A model generated the notes under the pieces. That model made no database searches, was not told the DNA's origin, and saw only the letters and a list, made by a program, of their open reading frames with translations. DNA of 58,878 bases from Geobacteraceae bacterium (GTDB taxonomy: Bacteria > Desulfobacterota > Desulfuromonadia > Geobacterales > DSM-12255). Made by a program: the position numbers and the translations under genes. Shown piece after piece: positions 50,834-58,878 of the stretch; the stretch's first letter is position 1; every line of letters begins with the position of its first letter. The stretch covers positions 1-58,878 of the forward strand of contig JACABD010000024.1 in NCBI GenBank assembly GCA_013377075.1, read 5' to 3'.

Positions 50834-52309
50834 TCACCCTCGAAACAGCTTCAGCGCACCTTGCAATTTTGCCCTGAATTCATGCCATGTACCTGTGGCC
50901 AGGGCACTTCGCCAGATGTACTTCGGACGGAGATAGAACCTGAGATAAGCCTCTTTTTGGAGATCCAAAAGATTTTTTATCGGAATATGCTCCTCCCAGT
51001 GATCAATATAAAAATTCCTGGCAGGAATACAGGCAAAATCCTGCCATCTGCTTTTCTCTACCAACCCCTTCTTTACGGCATCGGCAAACAACTCGGTATT
51101 CGGAAAGAGTGACAGTATCGAAATCTGGGCATAATCCGGATCAATCTCCAGCATGAAGTCTATATTACGCCGAACGTCATCGGCACTCCTTTCAAAAGGC
51201 AGCCCGATCATAAAGTCGGCAATGGTAAGCATCCCCAGCTCGCGGCACCACTTGAAAACCTGCCTGATCTCGGCAACGGTACACCCCTTCTTCAATAGCC
51301 TCAACCCCTCGTCGCTGCCAGTCTCCACCCCGAATGAAATCATCCTGCAACCAGCAGCTTTGGCTCTCAGGAGAGACTCTCTCGTAACGCCGTTAACCCT
51401 GCCGCGAAAGTCCCAGTTAAACCTGTAGCCGCGCCTCTCTATCTCATCACAAAAAGCAATCACCCGCTCCGATGATATATTAAAAAGATCATCGTAAAAG
51501 TGAATCTCATCATATCCCATTGCCAGACAGCTACCGATTTCGTCAGCAATGGAGTTGATGGAACGCTGCCGGTACTTCTTGTATGGCACATCACAGAATG
51601 TACAGGAACATGGGCAGCCGCGGCTGCTTATCATGGTTGCAAGCCGCTCCGAAGCACCGACAATGCTATGATACTTCAGGTGGCTGATAACGGAACGATC
51701 AGGCGGTTCCAGGGAATCCAGCTCATCAATATAAGCAGGAGGAGGCATGTTCCGGGTCAGATACCTGTCATCCTCTAGCATGTCTCCCTGAAAACAGCGG
51801 ATCGACTCGGCGGTATACACCCCCCTGATACCGGTAAATCTTTCCCCCGCAGCCAGCGCTTTTGCCAAAGCAGGAAATGCTACTTCCCCCTCACCTACTA
51901 CGACCGAATCGAACTCCGGCAGTGCTGCTGCTTCAAATGGAAAAGCAATCGGGTGATGCCCACCGAGACAGATATGAACTGTCGGAACCTGAATCCTTAT
52001 GCTGCGTGCGGCAAGACAGACATCGTACATTGAGACCGTGAAACTGGTGACGCCTACCAGATCAGGTTTCATTGCAGCAACCCTGTCTCCAAGCTCCGTA
52101 TGTCCAACCTTTTCAGCAATGCAATCTAGAAAGAAGATCTCATTTTCAGGAGTCTGTTTCTTCAGAGCAGAATAGATATATAAAAGCCCAAGGGGAGGGA
52201 ACTTTCCAAAATCCCCTGTCTCCAGCAAACCCTTGTCTGATGGGTTGTCAGGATCAATGTACTCACGTGCGGTAAACTCTGCCGGTGGATTAAGGAGCAG
52301 TATGCGCAT
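50834..52309 (-). CDS. B12-binding-domain radical SAM protein
   Basis: 491 residues. N-terminal cobalamin-binding fold (R-I-L-L-L-N-P-P-A-E, V-G-V-T-S-F-T-V, L-G-G-H-H-P-I at residues 115-121, V-V-G-E-G-E), then the AdoMet cluster Cys232-x3-Cys236-x2-Cys239 in R-G-C-P-C-S-C-T-F-C-D and a normal radical SAM barrel. The domain order is that of hopanoid and other methyl-transferring B12 enzymes; the substrate is unknown. AGGGAGA precedes the ATG. Its first 20 bases overlap the end of the methyltransferase gene. Confidence 0.83.
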   Translation of the reverse strand: MRILLLNPPAEFTAREYIDPDNPSDKGLLETGDFGKFPPLGLLYIYSALKKQTPENEIFFLDCIAEKVGHTELGDRVAAMKPDLVGVTSFTVSMYDVCLAARSIRIQVPTVHICLGGHHPIAFPFEAAALPEFDSVVVGEGEVAFPALAKALAAGERFTGIRGVYTAESIRCFQGDMLEDDRYLTRNMPPPAYIDELDSLEPPDRSVISHLKYHSIVGASERLATMISSRGCPCSCTFCDVPYKKYRQRSINSIADEIGSCLAMGYDEIHFYDDLFNISSERVIAFCDEIERRGYRFNWDFRGRVNGVTRESLLRAKAAGCRMISFGVETGSDEGLRLLKKGCTVAEIRQVFKWCRELGMLTIADFMIGLPFERSADDVRRNIDFMLEIDPDYAQISILSLFPNTELFADAVKKGLVEKSRWQDFACIPARNFYIDHWEEHIPIKNLLDLQKEAYLRFYLRPKYIWRSALATGTWHEFRAKLQGALKLFRG

Positions 52310-53036
52310 CTTTTCTCCCTAACACCTGTACTGAAAGACCAAACGGCAATCCCCATCGACCAGCAATGCTGGCCTCAAGAGTGAACCACCAGATCATCAT
52401 CAGGTTAACCGGTCCCCAAGTCCTACTCAACTCCCCGCCAGAATGACCGACCAGCTTCAACAGCTTTTTCAAATATCTAACAATCCAGACAACCGGCAGC
52501 AGCAAGGCATATGCATAAGTACTGTGAAACACCTTTATCCCTGCTCCGTGAAACAGTTCAACAAGCTCACCCTTATTAAACCGCCTCGCACCGTGAGCGA
52601 TTCTGTCATGGTGCGAATAACAGGCAGCATAGGCAGAATCAACTACAACAAGATAGCCTCCGGGCTTCAGTACTCTGGCACACTCCGCCATCACCTTATG
52701 AAGATCTGCAATATTCCGGTGATAAAGAACCTCTCCGACGAATACAAAAGAAAAGTAGCCGTCAGAAAACGGCATGGAGCTACAATCACCGTCAAAGAGT
52801 TCACCTGCAAAGTGTGATCTGGCCATTTCAAGCGCAGCAGGATAACAGTCCAGACCGGTCACTTCACCATATCTACCAAGATAATGAAGCATCGCTCCTG
52901 GGCCACACCCTGCATCGAGAACCCGTTCTGCTTCAGGGACATCTCTCAGTAGGACATCAAGAAAACGCATTCTGCTTAAATGCCACCAATGGTCCCCTTG
53001 AAGACGAAATATCTGTTCATAAAGAGAGTGTTCCAC
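52290..53036 (-). CDS. SAM-dependent methyltransferase
   Basis: 248 residues, class I. W-W-H-L near residue 20 and L-D-A-G-C-G-P-G-A-M-L (41-50) with a D-G-D-C-S-S-M-P-F segment. Resembles methyltransferases beside polyprenyl-linked glycan enzymes. A GTG start immediately follows the GT2 stop codon, with GGAAAGGG upstream. C-terminal hydrophobic patches may attach it to the membrane. Confidence 0.8.
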   Translation of the reverse strand: MEHSLYEQIFRLQGDHWWHLSRMRFLDVLLRDVPEAERVLDAGCGPGAMLHYLGRYGEVTGLDCYPAALEMARSHFAGELFDGDCSSMPFSDGYFSFVFVGEVLYHRNIADLHKVMAECARVLKPGGYLVVVDSAYAACYSHHDRIAHGARRFNKGELVELFHGAGIKVFHSTYAYALLLPVVWIVRYLKKLLKLVGHSGGELSRTWGPVNLMMIWWFTLEASIAGRWGLPFGLSVQVLGRKDAHTAP

Positions 53037-53810
53037 TTATACCCTTTCCAGTCGCAGCTTCCTTAGCTCAATGATTGTGGCAATGTATTTACGTCCACGG
53101 CGTAGATAGTGCAGCAGATTGGTGCCGGTTTTGGAGATACCGCTCCGACGGGGTTGCATAACATATGGCAGCTCCACCACTGAAAACCGTTTTTCCAGAA
53201 TAATGCGATAGATTAGATCGACGAAGTACTCTCCGTAGTCTCCACGAAGCCTGATATCCCGAAACACCTCGCGGCGGGCAGCAATGAAGCCGCTGGTGTA
53301 GTCCGTAAAAGAGGGGGACAGCAGATAGCGGAGCGAGTAATTAAGGCATCTGCTCAAAAAAAGATGCAGGCCGGAACCGTCACCGGTGCGGTTTTCTCCG
53401 CCGCCAGGCAGGTAACGGGAGTTAACCGCAACGTCAAACCCTTCCCTGAGCTTCTCAAGAAGTTGGGGGATGAACTCGGGCGGCTGGGAAAAATCGCAGT
53501 CCAGCCAGACTATTACATCTTTTTCGGCGATCGAAATGGCATCATTCAAAGATGGGGTAAGACCGCGGTTCTCCATCCGCCGAAGCACCCTGACCGTTGC
53601 CCCGGAAATTATCGTCGCTTCGGCAATCTGCCAGGTGAGATCAGGGGAGTCGTCATCAGCAACAATAACTTCGATGTCGTTTAGACCGCAACCTCTGACG
53701 CATTCAACCACTGCCCGCATTAACTCGGCAATATTGCCTGCCTCATTGTATGTAGGCATAATAATCGAGACTGAGTCCACAGGAGGTCTGTTTTCGGTTC
53801 CATTAGTCAC
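53037..53810 (-). CDS. DPM1-type polyprenyl-phosphate glycosyltransferase (GT2)
   Basis: 257 residues using the GTG start at 53810 with AGGATA ahead. The longer frame would overlap the previous gene by about 100 bases and adds non-homologous residues. V-S-I-I-M-P-T-Y-N-E-A-G-N, V-I-V-A-D-D-D-S-P-D, V-W-L-D-C-D-F-S-Q-P-P-E, N-S-R-Y-L-P-G-G and S-G-F-I-A-A-R-R are the pattern of dolichol-phosphate mannose synthase type enzymes without C-terminal membrane helices. Predicted to make polyprenyl-phosphate sugar, the donor type that GT-C proteins use. Confidence 0.85.
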   Translation of the reverse strand: MTNGTENRPPVDSVSIIMPTYNEAGNIAELMRAVVECVRGCGLNDIEVIVADDDSPDLTWQIAEATIISGATVRVLRRMENRGLTPSLNDAISIAEKDVIVWLDCDFSQPPEFIPQLLEKLREGFDVAVNSRYLPGGGENRTGDGSGLHLFLSRCLNYSLRYLLSPSFTDYTSGFIAARREVFRDIRLRGDYGEYFVDLIYRIILEKRFSVVELPYVMQPRRSGISKTGTNLLHYLRRGRKYIATIIELRKLRLERV

Positions 53811-53826
53811 GGTATCCTGTCTATCC

Positions 53827-55212
53827 TCACTTTGTTTCAAGTTGCAGTTTTTCTGAAAAGTCTGATCCACTAGAAAAACCGACCCGCAAAAGTTTTGCCC
53901 TGTCCAGAAAGCCATTGATCGGCTGATCATAGGTCATGGGACAAATCCCGTCGCCAGAACCAGCGTAATACTGAGAAATACATTCCAGTGCAGATTTTCT
54001 CTGTGACCGCACCTGATCATATGAAGAAAAAGATTGTCTGTCAAAATAACCGACCAGACAGAATAACCAAAATAGCGATAAAATCGTGGTTCGCAAACTC
54101 TTTTGTTGTACAGCCAACCACCAGGAAAGAGCAGCAAGTGGAACCAGCATGACGGCAAACTCATTGTAACGGGAGACTGTAGGCACCTCAATTTCAGCCC
54201 TGGCCATGGAAATTGTGGCGAGCAGAACAAGCGTAGCTGTAGTACCTGACATTACCGTCCAGGTAGATGGTAGCCAACGCTTTTTTTTGTCAGCAAAGAG
54301 AAGCAGCACCGGGAACAGTACACTAATCAGGCTGATACCACCGATCAGGCGCCCTGCCGCCATGGACGGTGGACGGTAACCGAAACCGAAACCGGCTAAT
54401 CCGAGGAAAAAATCCAGAAAAACCGTGCTGAACGGTGTAACCAGTTCCGGATGAAGAGGCGGCTTTCTATACCCCTGGAACCAGCAGAGAAGCGCGATGC
54501 AGATAATGGCAGACATAATGGCTGACTGGAAAAGCAGTCTGCTTTTTATCCCCGAATCTCCGAGGCAGCTCTTCGCGATATATGTCAGGACAAAACCAGT
54601 ACAGACAACGGCAAAGATCACTCCAGCGGAAAAAGAGTAGATTGCCAGTACCACAGGAATGACAAAACTGAGCATAGACAATCCGCTCAGACGTTTCGGG
54701 AATGCGCTAATCAGCGCCAGAATAAAGAAGATCATAACCAGATGGAACTGTGACTGGAAGGCCCAAAGATGATTTTCGTAATTAAGTGGGGATAGCAGAA
54801 ACAGCATAAATAGAGGGAAAAGGTGAAATCGGTCTTTCCCGGCTATTCGCACCTTGAGAAAAAAGACTGCGGCCAGAAGGCAGCCATAAATACCGAAATT
54901 GAAGATCTGCTGTCTAGCAAAATTCAGACCGAAAATCTTCAGGTTCATCCAGGCCAGCAGCTTGGTGAAGACGATCCGGTGCTCGTTATGGAACTTGAAC
55001 AGCCAGTGCCAGGTCAGGCCAGTAGGCAATGCATCGGCAGTAAAGTACTCCCATTCGTCCCAATATGGCACGTTAACACTGTATTTCCAGATCATCGTAA
55101 ATGTATGGATGTAGAGTAAAACGAGTAGACCCCAGCTAAAAGCTAGAGAAGCTTTTCTGATAATACCGGAAGGCCGGTTACTGGACAGATCTTTCTGAGT
55201 TATTTCTAACAT
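53827..55212 (-). CDS. Putative GT-C-like membrane protein (short paralogue)
   Basis: 461 residues, about ten hydrophobic segments. First loop V-P-Y-W-D-E-W-E-Y-F, then H-N-E-H-R-I-V-F-T-K-L-L-A-W-M-N, L-L-S-P-L-N-Y-E-N-H-L-W-A-F-Q-S-Q, and near the C-terminus Y-Y-A-G-S-G-D-G. Homologous over its length to the core of the 48862 protein. Together they define a family I cannot name. GGAGTG precedes the start codon. Confidence 0.6.
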   Translation of the reverse strand: MLEITQKDLSSNRPSGIIRKASLAFSWGLLVLLYIHTFTMIWKYSVNVPYWDEWEYFTADALPTGLTWHWLFKFHNEHRIVFTKLLAWMNLKIFGLNFARQQIFNFGIYGCLLAAVFFLKVRIAGKDRFHLFPLFMLFLLSPLNYENHLWAFQSQFHLVMIFFILALISAFPKRLSGLSMLSFVIPVVLAIYSFSAGVIFAVVCTGFVLTYIAKSCLGDSGIKSRLLFQSAIMSAIICIALLCWFQGYRKPPLHPELVTPFSTVFLDFFLGLAGFGFGYRPPSMAAGRLIGGISLISVLFPVLLLFADKKKRWLPSTWTVMSGTTATLVLLATISMARAEIEVPTVSRYNEFAVMLVPLAALSWWLAVQQKSLRTTILSLFWLFCLVGYFDRQSFSSYDQVRSQRKSALECISQYYAGSGDGICPMTYDQPINGFLDRAKLLRVGFSSGSDFSEKLQLETK

Positions 55213-55242
55213 TGGTTTTCACTCCAGACACGCAAGCTCGGT

Positions 55243-57075
55243 TTAATAAAGAAAGCGTCGACCTATACCCTCGGGTTGGCGATTTTTTTCTTTATCAGCA
55301 AGAGCAGACTGGTACCAGTTCAACAGCTCAAAATGAACCTGTTCAGGAAAGAGCCTATACCAACCAAGCTCTTTACGCAGTTCGAGGGCGCCACACGATT
55401 TCCTGAAATTATCCAGTTGATCCGGGGCCTCTACAGAGAGAAAACTCAGGGCTTTATCCTTCTTGTAGCGGGCATGTTCATAATCGCCCAATTCCATGAA
55501 AAAAGCCATGGAATCAACCATTGAGCTAAGTATTTCAAAATTGACTTCATAGTTTCTGGCAACAAATGTTGCCTGCGGATTTTGGGCTACAACCTTCTGA
55601 TACGCCTGCTCTCCACGACTGCCTGCTCTCATCAGAAACATATTCGTCACCAGCGCCACCATGGCAATTGAGGCAAGACCAAATCCGAAACGTTTTTCAG
55701 GATCTATGAAACTACCAAGCTTTAAACCTGCTAAAATCACCAGGGAAAAGAGGGGCCACAACCAGAAGAGGTCAACGTGTTTCGGGAAAATTGCCGTCAG
55801 CAATATCTGCTTACAAAACATCGGAAAGTAGGTGGCCAATACGTGAAACATGCGTGACACATGGACCGGCATCAAAAAACCGCTGACATCACCCGGAAAG
55901 GGCCACTTCACCCCATATGCCGCCCATAGGAATAAAGCCCAAATTGTACAGGCAACACAAACGGTGAGAAGCCAGTAGAAATGCCTCTTCGACAAGTCGA
56001 ACAACCGGGACAGAAAGAGAACGAAACAGGGGAACCCGACAAGGAACCAGCGCTGACCGAGTGAGTGCCCAAGTTCCCCATTCCAGAAGATGATAGTCCC
56101 GCAGATTATCGACAGAAAAAGCAATAACACGAACATGGCATGATAAATCGGCGAGTTTTTTCGCAAGCTTACAACATACCCGAGCAACGCTATCAAAAGA
56201 ACTGGCCAGAAAACAAACAGACCATTGCGTGCACCAAACAGCATCAGATAGGATTTAGATAAATTTGCCAGATCCATCTGTATCGAATAGGAGTTGCCCA
56301 TTTGCCCAAAAATTATCTGTTTGATAAGGATTCCAGGGAGAACAAATGACATTGCTCCAATCCCCACCCAAAAGATTCTTTTTGAGATTTCCTGCCAGGG
56401 GTTGTTTTCAGGCCTGTCACTGCTGTAAACAGCCCATACAAGCGGGACCAGCCATACTGCAAACTCAAGTCTTACAAAAGTGCCGAGTCCGAAAACAGCT
56501 CCGACAAGCACCCATGAGAACTTATTTTGTTTGTTTGAGAAGTGAAGAGTGTAGAGGAGCAGAGATGCCAGGAATGCAGCAGGGAGATTAGTATTGCAGG
56601 GATAGAATACCGTGTAGAGGAAAAGCGGCCCGCCGAAGACGCAGAAGAGCAGTGCGGCAATGACCGACGCTTTGCCGTGATTGAGGCGTGCCACCCGGTA
56701 GATCATGAGGCAGGAGAGCATTGCCAGCAGATACGTGACACAGCCGAGCCACAGACCTTCATGGTAGCCGATATCGTAGAAGCGTGGCGGCATGCCTTGA
56801 ATCCCTATTGCGCCGATATGAGTTCCAACAGCCAACAGTGACGCAGGCAGAATGAAGAGCACGCCGCCGATATTCTGGTGGATTGGCGCATGGTGTGTTC
56901 TGGTTATCTGGGTGGGGACTTCGAGGGGAAGTGTTTCGGGAAGGATATTCAATGTCCCATTTTCGACGATGCTGTGGGATACGGCAAGATACACATCGCC
57001 GTCCGGTCCGGCAACGGTGGCATTATGACAAAAAAGAAAGGGAATTATTGCCAGTAAAAACCATCTGATCTTCAA
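55243..57075 (-). CDS. Multispanning membrane protein, GT-C-type glycosyltransferase candidate
   Basis: 610 residues with about ten to twelve membrane helices and a C-terminal hydrophilic domain of about 120 residues. The N-terminal loop reads A-G-P-D-G-D-V-Y-L-A-V-S-H-S-I-V-E-N-G, resembling the acidic loop of PMT-type enzymes, followed by T-H-H-A-P-I-H-Q-N-I-G-G-V-L-F. The start is a TTG at 57073-57075 with AATGAG ahead; no better start exists. No TPR. Function inferred. Confidence 0.6.
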   Translation of the reverse strand: MKIRWFLLAIIPFLFCHNATVAGPDGDVYLAVSHSIVENGTLNILPETLPLEVPTQITRTHHAPIHQNIGGVLFILPASLLAVGTHIGAIGIQGMPPRFYDIGYHEGLWLGCVTYLLAMLSCLMIYRVARLNHGKASVIAALLFCVFGGPLFLYTVFYPCNTNLPAAFLASLLLYTLHFSNKQNKFSWVLVGAVFGLGTFVRLEFAVWLVPLVWAVYSSDRPENNPWQEISKRIFWVGIGAMSFVLPGILIKQIIFGQMGNSYSIQMDLANLSKSYLMLFGARNGLFVFWPVLLIALLGYVVSLRKNSPIYHAMFVLLLFLSIICGTIIFWNGELGHSLGQRWFLVGFPCFVLFLSRLFDLSKRHFYWLLTVCVACTIWALFLWAAYGVKWPFPGDVSGFLMPVHVSRMFHVLATYFPMFCKQILLTAIFPKHVDLFWLWPLFSLVILAGLKLGSFIDPEKRFGFGLASIAMVALVTNMFLMRAGSRGEQAYQKVVAQNPQATFVARNYEVNFEILSSMVDSMAFFMELGDYEHARYKKDKALSFLSVEAPDQLDNFRKSCGALELRKELGWYRLFPEQVHFELLNWYQSALADKEKNRQPEGIGRRFLY

Positions 57076-57428
57076 CTCATTATCCAGTTATCCAGAGATT
57101 ATTCCATCCGCCAGCATCACCTTGCAAGGGACTGAACCACATCAAAATTGGAGCGACTCTATCAGCACTGCAGTAGCTTCGATCTGGTCATGCCGTATCC
57201 CGACACCAGAGTGGAGACAGAAACCGGCACCATTAAGCCAAACAATCTAGTTAATATCACAAAACAGCGCGAATGACACTCCGGAACGGAAGGGATCTTC
57301 CTGAGCCCGTATGCCAGGGCGCGAACAGGAATAGCCAAAAAGGTTTCCTCCCCAGAAGGATGCATGTATGATGCTTGGCAAAAGAGCTGAAGCACTCGCA
57401 GGGCTACGCGCGTACAGGCAGAACTGCC
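57076..57428. other. Non-coding interval (about 350 bases)
   Basis: Divergent gap between the 55243 gene and the SGNH hydrolase gene. I see no credible gene, no recognised RNA and no clear terminator. The best plus-strand promoter element is a TATGAT at 57367-57372 without a good -35. Confidence 0.5.
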
Positions 57429-58517
57429 ATGAAACTTAAAAATATATTTTCAAATATCACCATTTCTTTTATATCGCTATCAATATCAATAGCTCTTTGT
57501 GAGCTCATATTGTCATATCTGAACCCGAATCATGAATCAATTGAACGCAGTCTGCTATTCAGTTCGCCAACTTTCAAATTATATTCAAGTGGCTCGGTAA
57601 GATATTATCCTCATCAACACATAAGAGAAATAGCTGTTTACGACAATAAAATAGTTTACGATGTAAAGTTCAAAACTAACAACCTCGGATTGATTGATAC
57701 AAAGGACTATAATAAAGAATCGATTAAAGGAAAGAGTTATTATGCGTTTGTCGGTGATTCATTCACGGCAGGTATTCACGGCGGGGAACCTTGGGTCCCA
57801 AAACTGCGTGAACGCATTAATAATCAAGGAATTGAACTATATAATCTTGGAGTTGAGGGCACAAGCTTCGAACATTTTTATCGGTTGTTGATAGATTTAA
57901 AAAGGCATATCGATATCACTTCTATAGTTATAGTGGCGATTTCAGATGATTTCAATCGTCCTTGCTGGTATCCGGTTATTGATAAGGAAGAAATTTTCTT
58001 TTATTTTTGCGGATATATAGACTTGGCTGTAGGGAGAATCGTGCCGATAGACATCTCCAACGATGAGATACTTCGTATCTCAAAAGAAATCGTCAATAAT
58101 AAAAATCAGCCCCCAGTGAATGGCCAGGCAAACGTGTCTTCACGGCTATTCAGGTTATTGGGCAAATCACAATTATTTCAATATGGCAAAAAGGCTCTCG
58201 GAACATTTTCAGCTAATTCCGACAATTCGATTAATATAGATAACGCTTTGACCAATTTAAAAGCAATTAAAGCAGAGTTCCCATCGGCTGAAATGCATCT
58301 GATTCATCTACCTGCAAAAAACGAAGTCGAAAACAAACGATACATGACAAGTAATATTGCCGCTGAAATTGAGCCGTTGGGAATCCGTTATTACCCTGCC
58401 TTGGAGAAATGCACATGGGAAAGCACCATGTTTTATGATCAAGATGGACATCCGAACGCTACCGGGTATGAAAACGTATCGAAATGTGTCTCACAGTATC
58501 TCTTTGGGACTCATTGA
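57429..58517 (+). CDS. SGNH/GDSL-like hydrolase, membrane-anchored
   Basis: 362 residues. One hydrophobic N-terminal segment (about 8-30) probably anchors it with the rest exported. Block I reads A-F-V-G-D-S-F-T-A-G (catalytic Ser), Y-N-L-G-V-E-G-T-S-F fits block II, and D-Q-D-G-H-P-N-A-T-G-Y carries the Asp-His pair at the C-terminus. Likely a sugar O-acetylesterase or acyltransferase (inference). It is visibly more AT-rich than its neighbours, pointing to later acquisition. The ATG at 57429 is chosen over one 18 codons upstream that adds non-hydrophobic residues. Confidence 0.7.
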   Translation: MKLKNIFSNITISFISLSISIALCELILSYLNPNHESIERSLLFSSPTFKLYSSGSVRYYPHQHIREIAVYDNKIVYDVKFKTNNLGLIDTKDYNKESIKGKSYYAFVGDSFTAGIHGGEPWVPKLRERINNQGIELYNLGVEGTSFEHFYRLLIDLKRHIDITSIVIVAISDDFNRPCWYPVIDKEEIFFYFCGYIDLAVGRIVPIDISNDEILRISKEIVNNKNQPPVNGQANVSSRLFRLLGKSQLFQYGKKALGTFSANSDNSINIDNALTNLKAIKAEFPSAEMHLIHLPAKNEVENKRYMTSNIAAEIEPLGIRYYPALEKCTWESTMFYDQDGHPNATGYENVSKCVSQYLFGTH

Positions 58518-58554
58518 GGTCATCTGACCAAATCATATAAACTTCCGACCTGTA

Positions 58555-58878
58555 TCACTTTAAGACTGCACATCGTTTTTGCCGCCAGGAACTGACAACC
58601 GCGTGAATACCACACAACAGCAGTAATAACACTCCAGAAACGGAAATGTATTTCCCAACCCTGTACGACAGTGGATCATACCTGAACCGTACCGAATGGT
58701 TCCCCGCAGGGACGATAACACCCCGGTAGGCATAATTTGCCCGGTACAACCTCGCCGCTTGTCCGTCAACTTCTGCCTGCCAATCCTTGGTATAAAGATC
58801 GCTGAAAACCAGAATCCCCGTTTGGGCGATATCAACCCTGATCGTCACCTCACTGTCTGCATATCTGACAACTTCCGC
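58555..58878 (-). CDS. C-terminal end of a YfhO-like membrane protein (cut by window edge)
   Basis: The open frame continues past the window edge with no start, so only about 107 C-terminal residues are seen. V-F-S-D-L-Y-T-K-D-W-Q-A-E-V-D-G, Y-R-A-N-Y-A-Y-R-G-V-I-V-P-A-G-N-H-S-V-R-F-R-Y-D-P and a closing membrane helix are the recognisable tail of the YfhO family, multispanning GT-C-like proteins linked to cell-surface sugar transfer. The short ATG/GTG frames inside it are not separate genes. Confidence 0.75.
   Translation of the reverse strand, partial: AEVVRYADSEVTIRVDIAQTGILVFSDLYTKDWQAEVDGQAARLYRANYAYRGVIVPAGNHSVRFRYDPLSYRVGKYISVSGVLLLLLCGIHAVVSSWRQKRCAVLK

Noticed and set aside
57162-57395. 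Minus-strand 77-codon frame in the gap before the SGNH gene
   Set aside because: No motif, no ribosome site and no homologue recalled; it is short enough to occur by chance.
57378-57428. Upstream extension of the SGNH hydrolase by 18 residues
   Set aside because: The extra residues are polar and precede a natural signal-anchor start, so the internal ATG is more likely.
58560-58835. Second minus-strand frame at the right edge
   Set aside because: Out of frame with the clear YfhO-type reading and lacks any motif.

Overview
The window reads as a chromosome segment of a Geobacter-like bacterium (Desulfuromonadales/Geobacterales). This rests on the mix of two-component, radical-SAM and DUF362 ferredoxin-like genes, a dus-ntrB-ntrC operon, moderate GC, and a leader RNA matching the GEMM-Ib (3',3'-cGAMP) riboswitches known from Geobacter. 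No rRNA, tRNA, CRISPR array or intact insertion sequence was seen.

Positions 1-18,820 are mostly housekeeping and regulation. They hold an S1/P1-type zinc hydrolase coupled to an amidohydrolase, the dus-ntrB-ntrC operon with a clear terminator, a degenerate receiver protein, a DUF362 4Fe-4S protein, a receiver-PAS histidine kinase, an exported metallo-beta-lactamase-fold protein, a homocysteine S-methyltransferase-like protein, a flavin-binding NimA-like protein, a riboswitch-controlled membrane protein, CorA, DNA polymerase I, and an exported beta-sandwich protein whose promoter carries a perfect palindrome.

Positions 18,946-36,550 form one nearly gapless minus-strand block of 14 genes. A promoter with a consensus -10 box lies just upstream. 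The block encodes four multispanning TPR proteins resembling the eukaryotic TMTC (GT105) O-mannosyltransferases. It also encodes four radical-SAM enzymes (one with a probable B12-binding N-terminus), a transketolase split into two subunits, a nucleotide-sugar epimerase/reductase, a methyltransferase, a GT2 and a GT9 glycosyltransferase. The best reading is a factory for an unusual sugar plus the membrane machinery that transfers it outside the cytoplasm.

Positions 36,689-38,453 are a divergent two-gene unit (CDP-paratose 2-epimerase-like and a DPM-type GT2). Positions 38,464-43,736 add three more TMTC-like proteins, seven in total. Positions 43,820-57,075 hold an exported FKBP prolyl isomerase, two duplicated acyltransferase-3 proteins, four other GT-C-like membrane proteins, a second B12-type radical-SAM enzyme, a methyltransferase and another DPM-type GT2. 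The window closes with an AT-rich SGNH hydrolase gene and the C-terminal end of a YfhO-like membrane protein cut by the window edge.

Working model (inference): GT2 enzymes charge a polyprenyl-phosphate carrier with sugars, some made by the radical-SAM/transketolase/epimerase enzymes. The TMTC-like and other GT-C proteins then transfer them to exported acceptors, with O-acylation by the acyltransferases. The two most notable items are the seven-member TMTC-like array around the radical-SAM/transketolase module and the cGAMP-type riboswitch upstream of an uncharacterised membrane protein.
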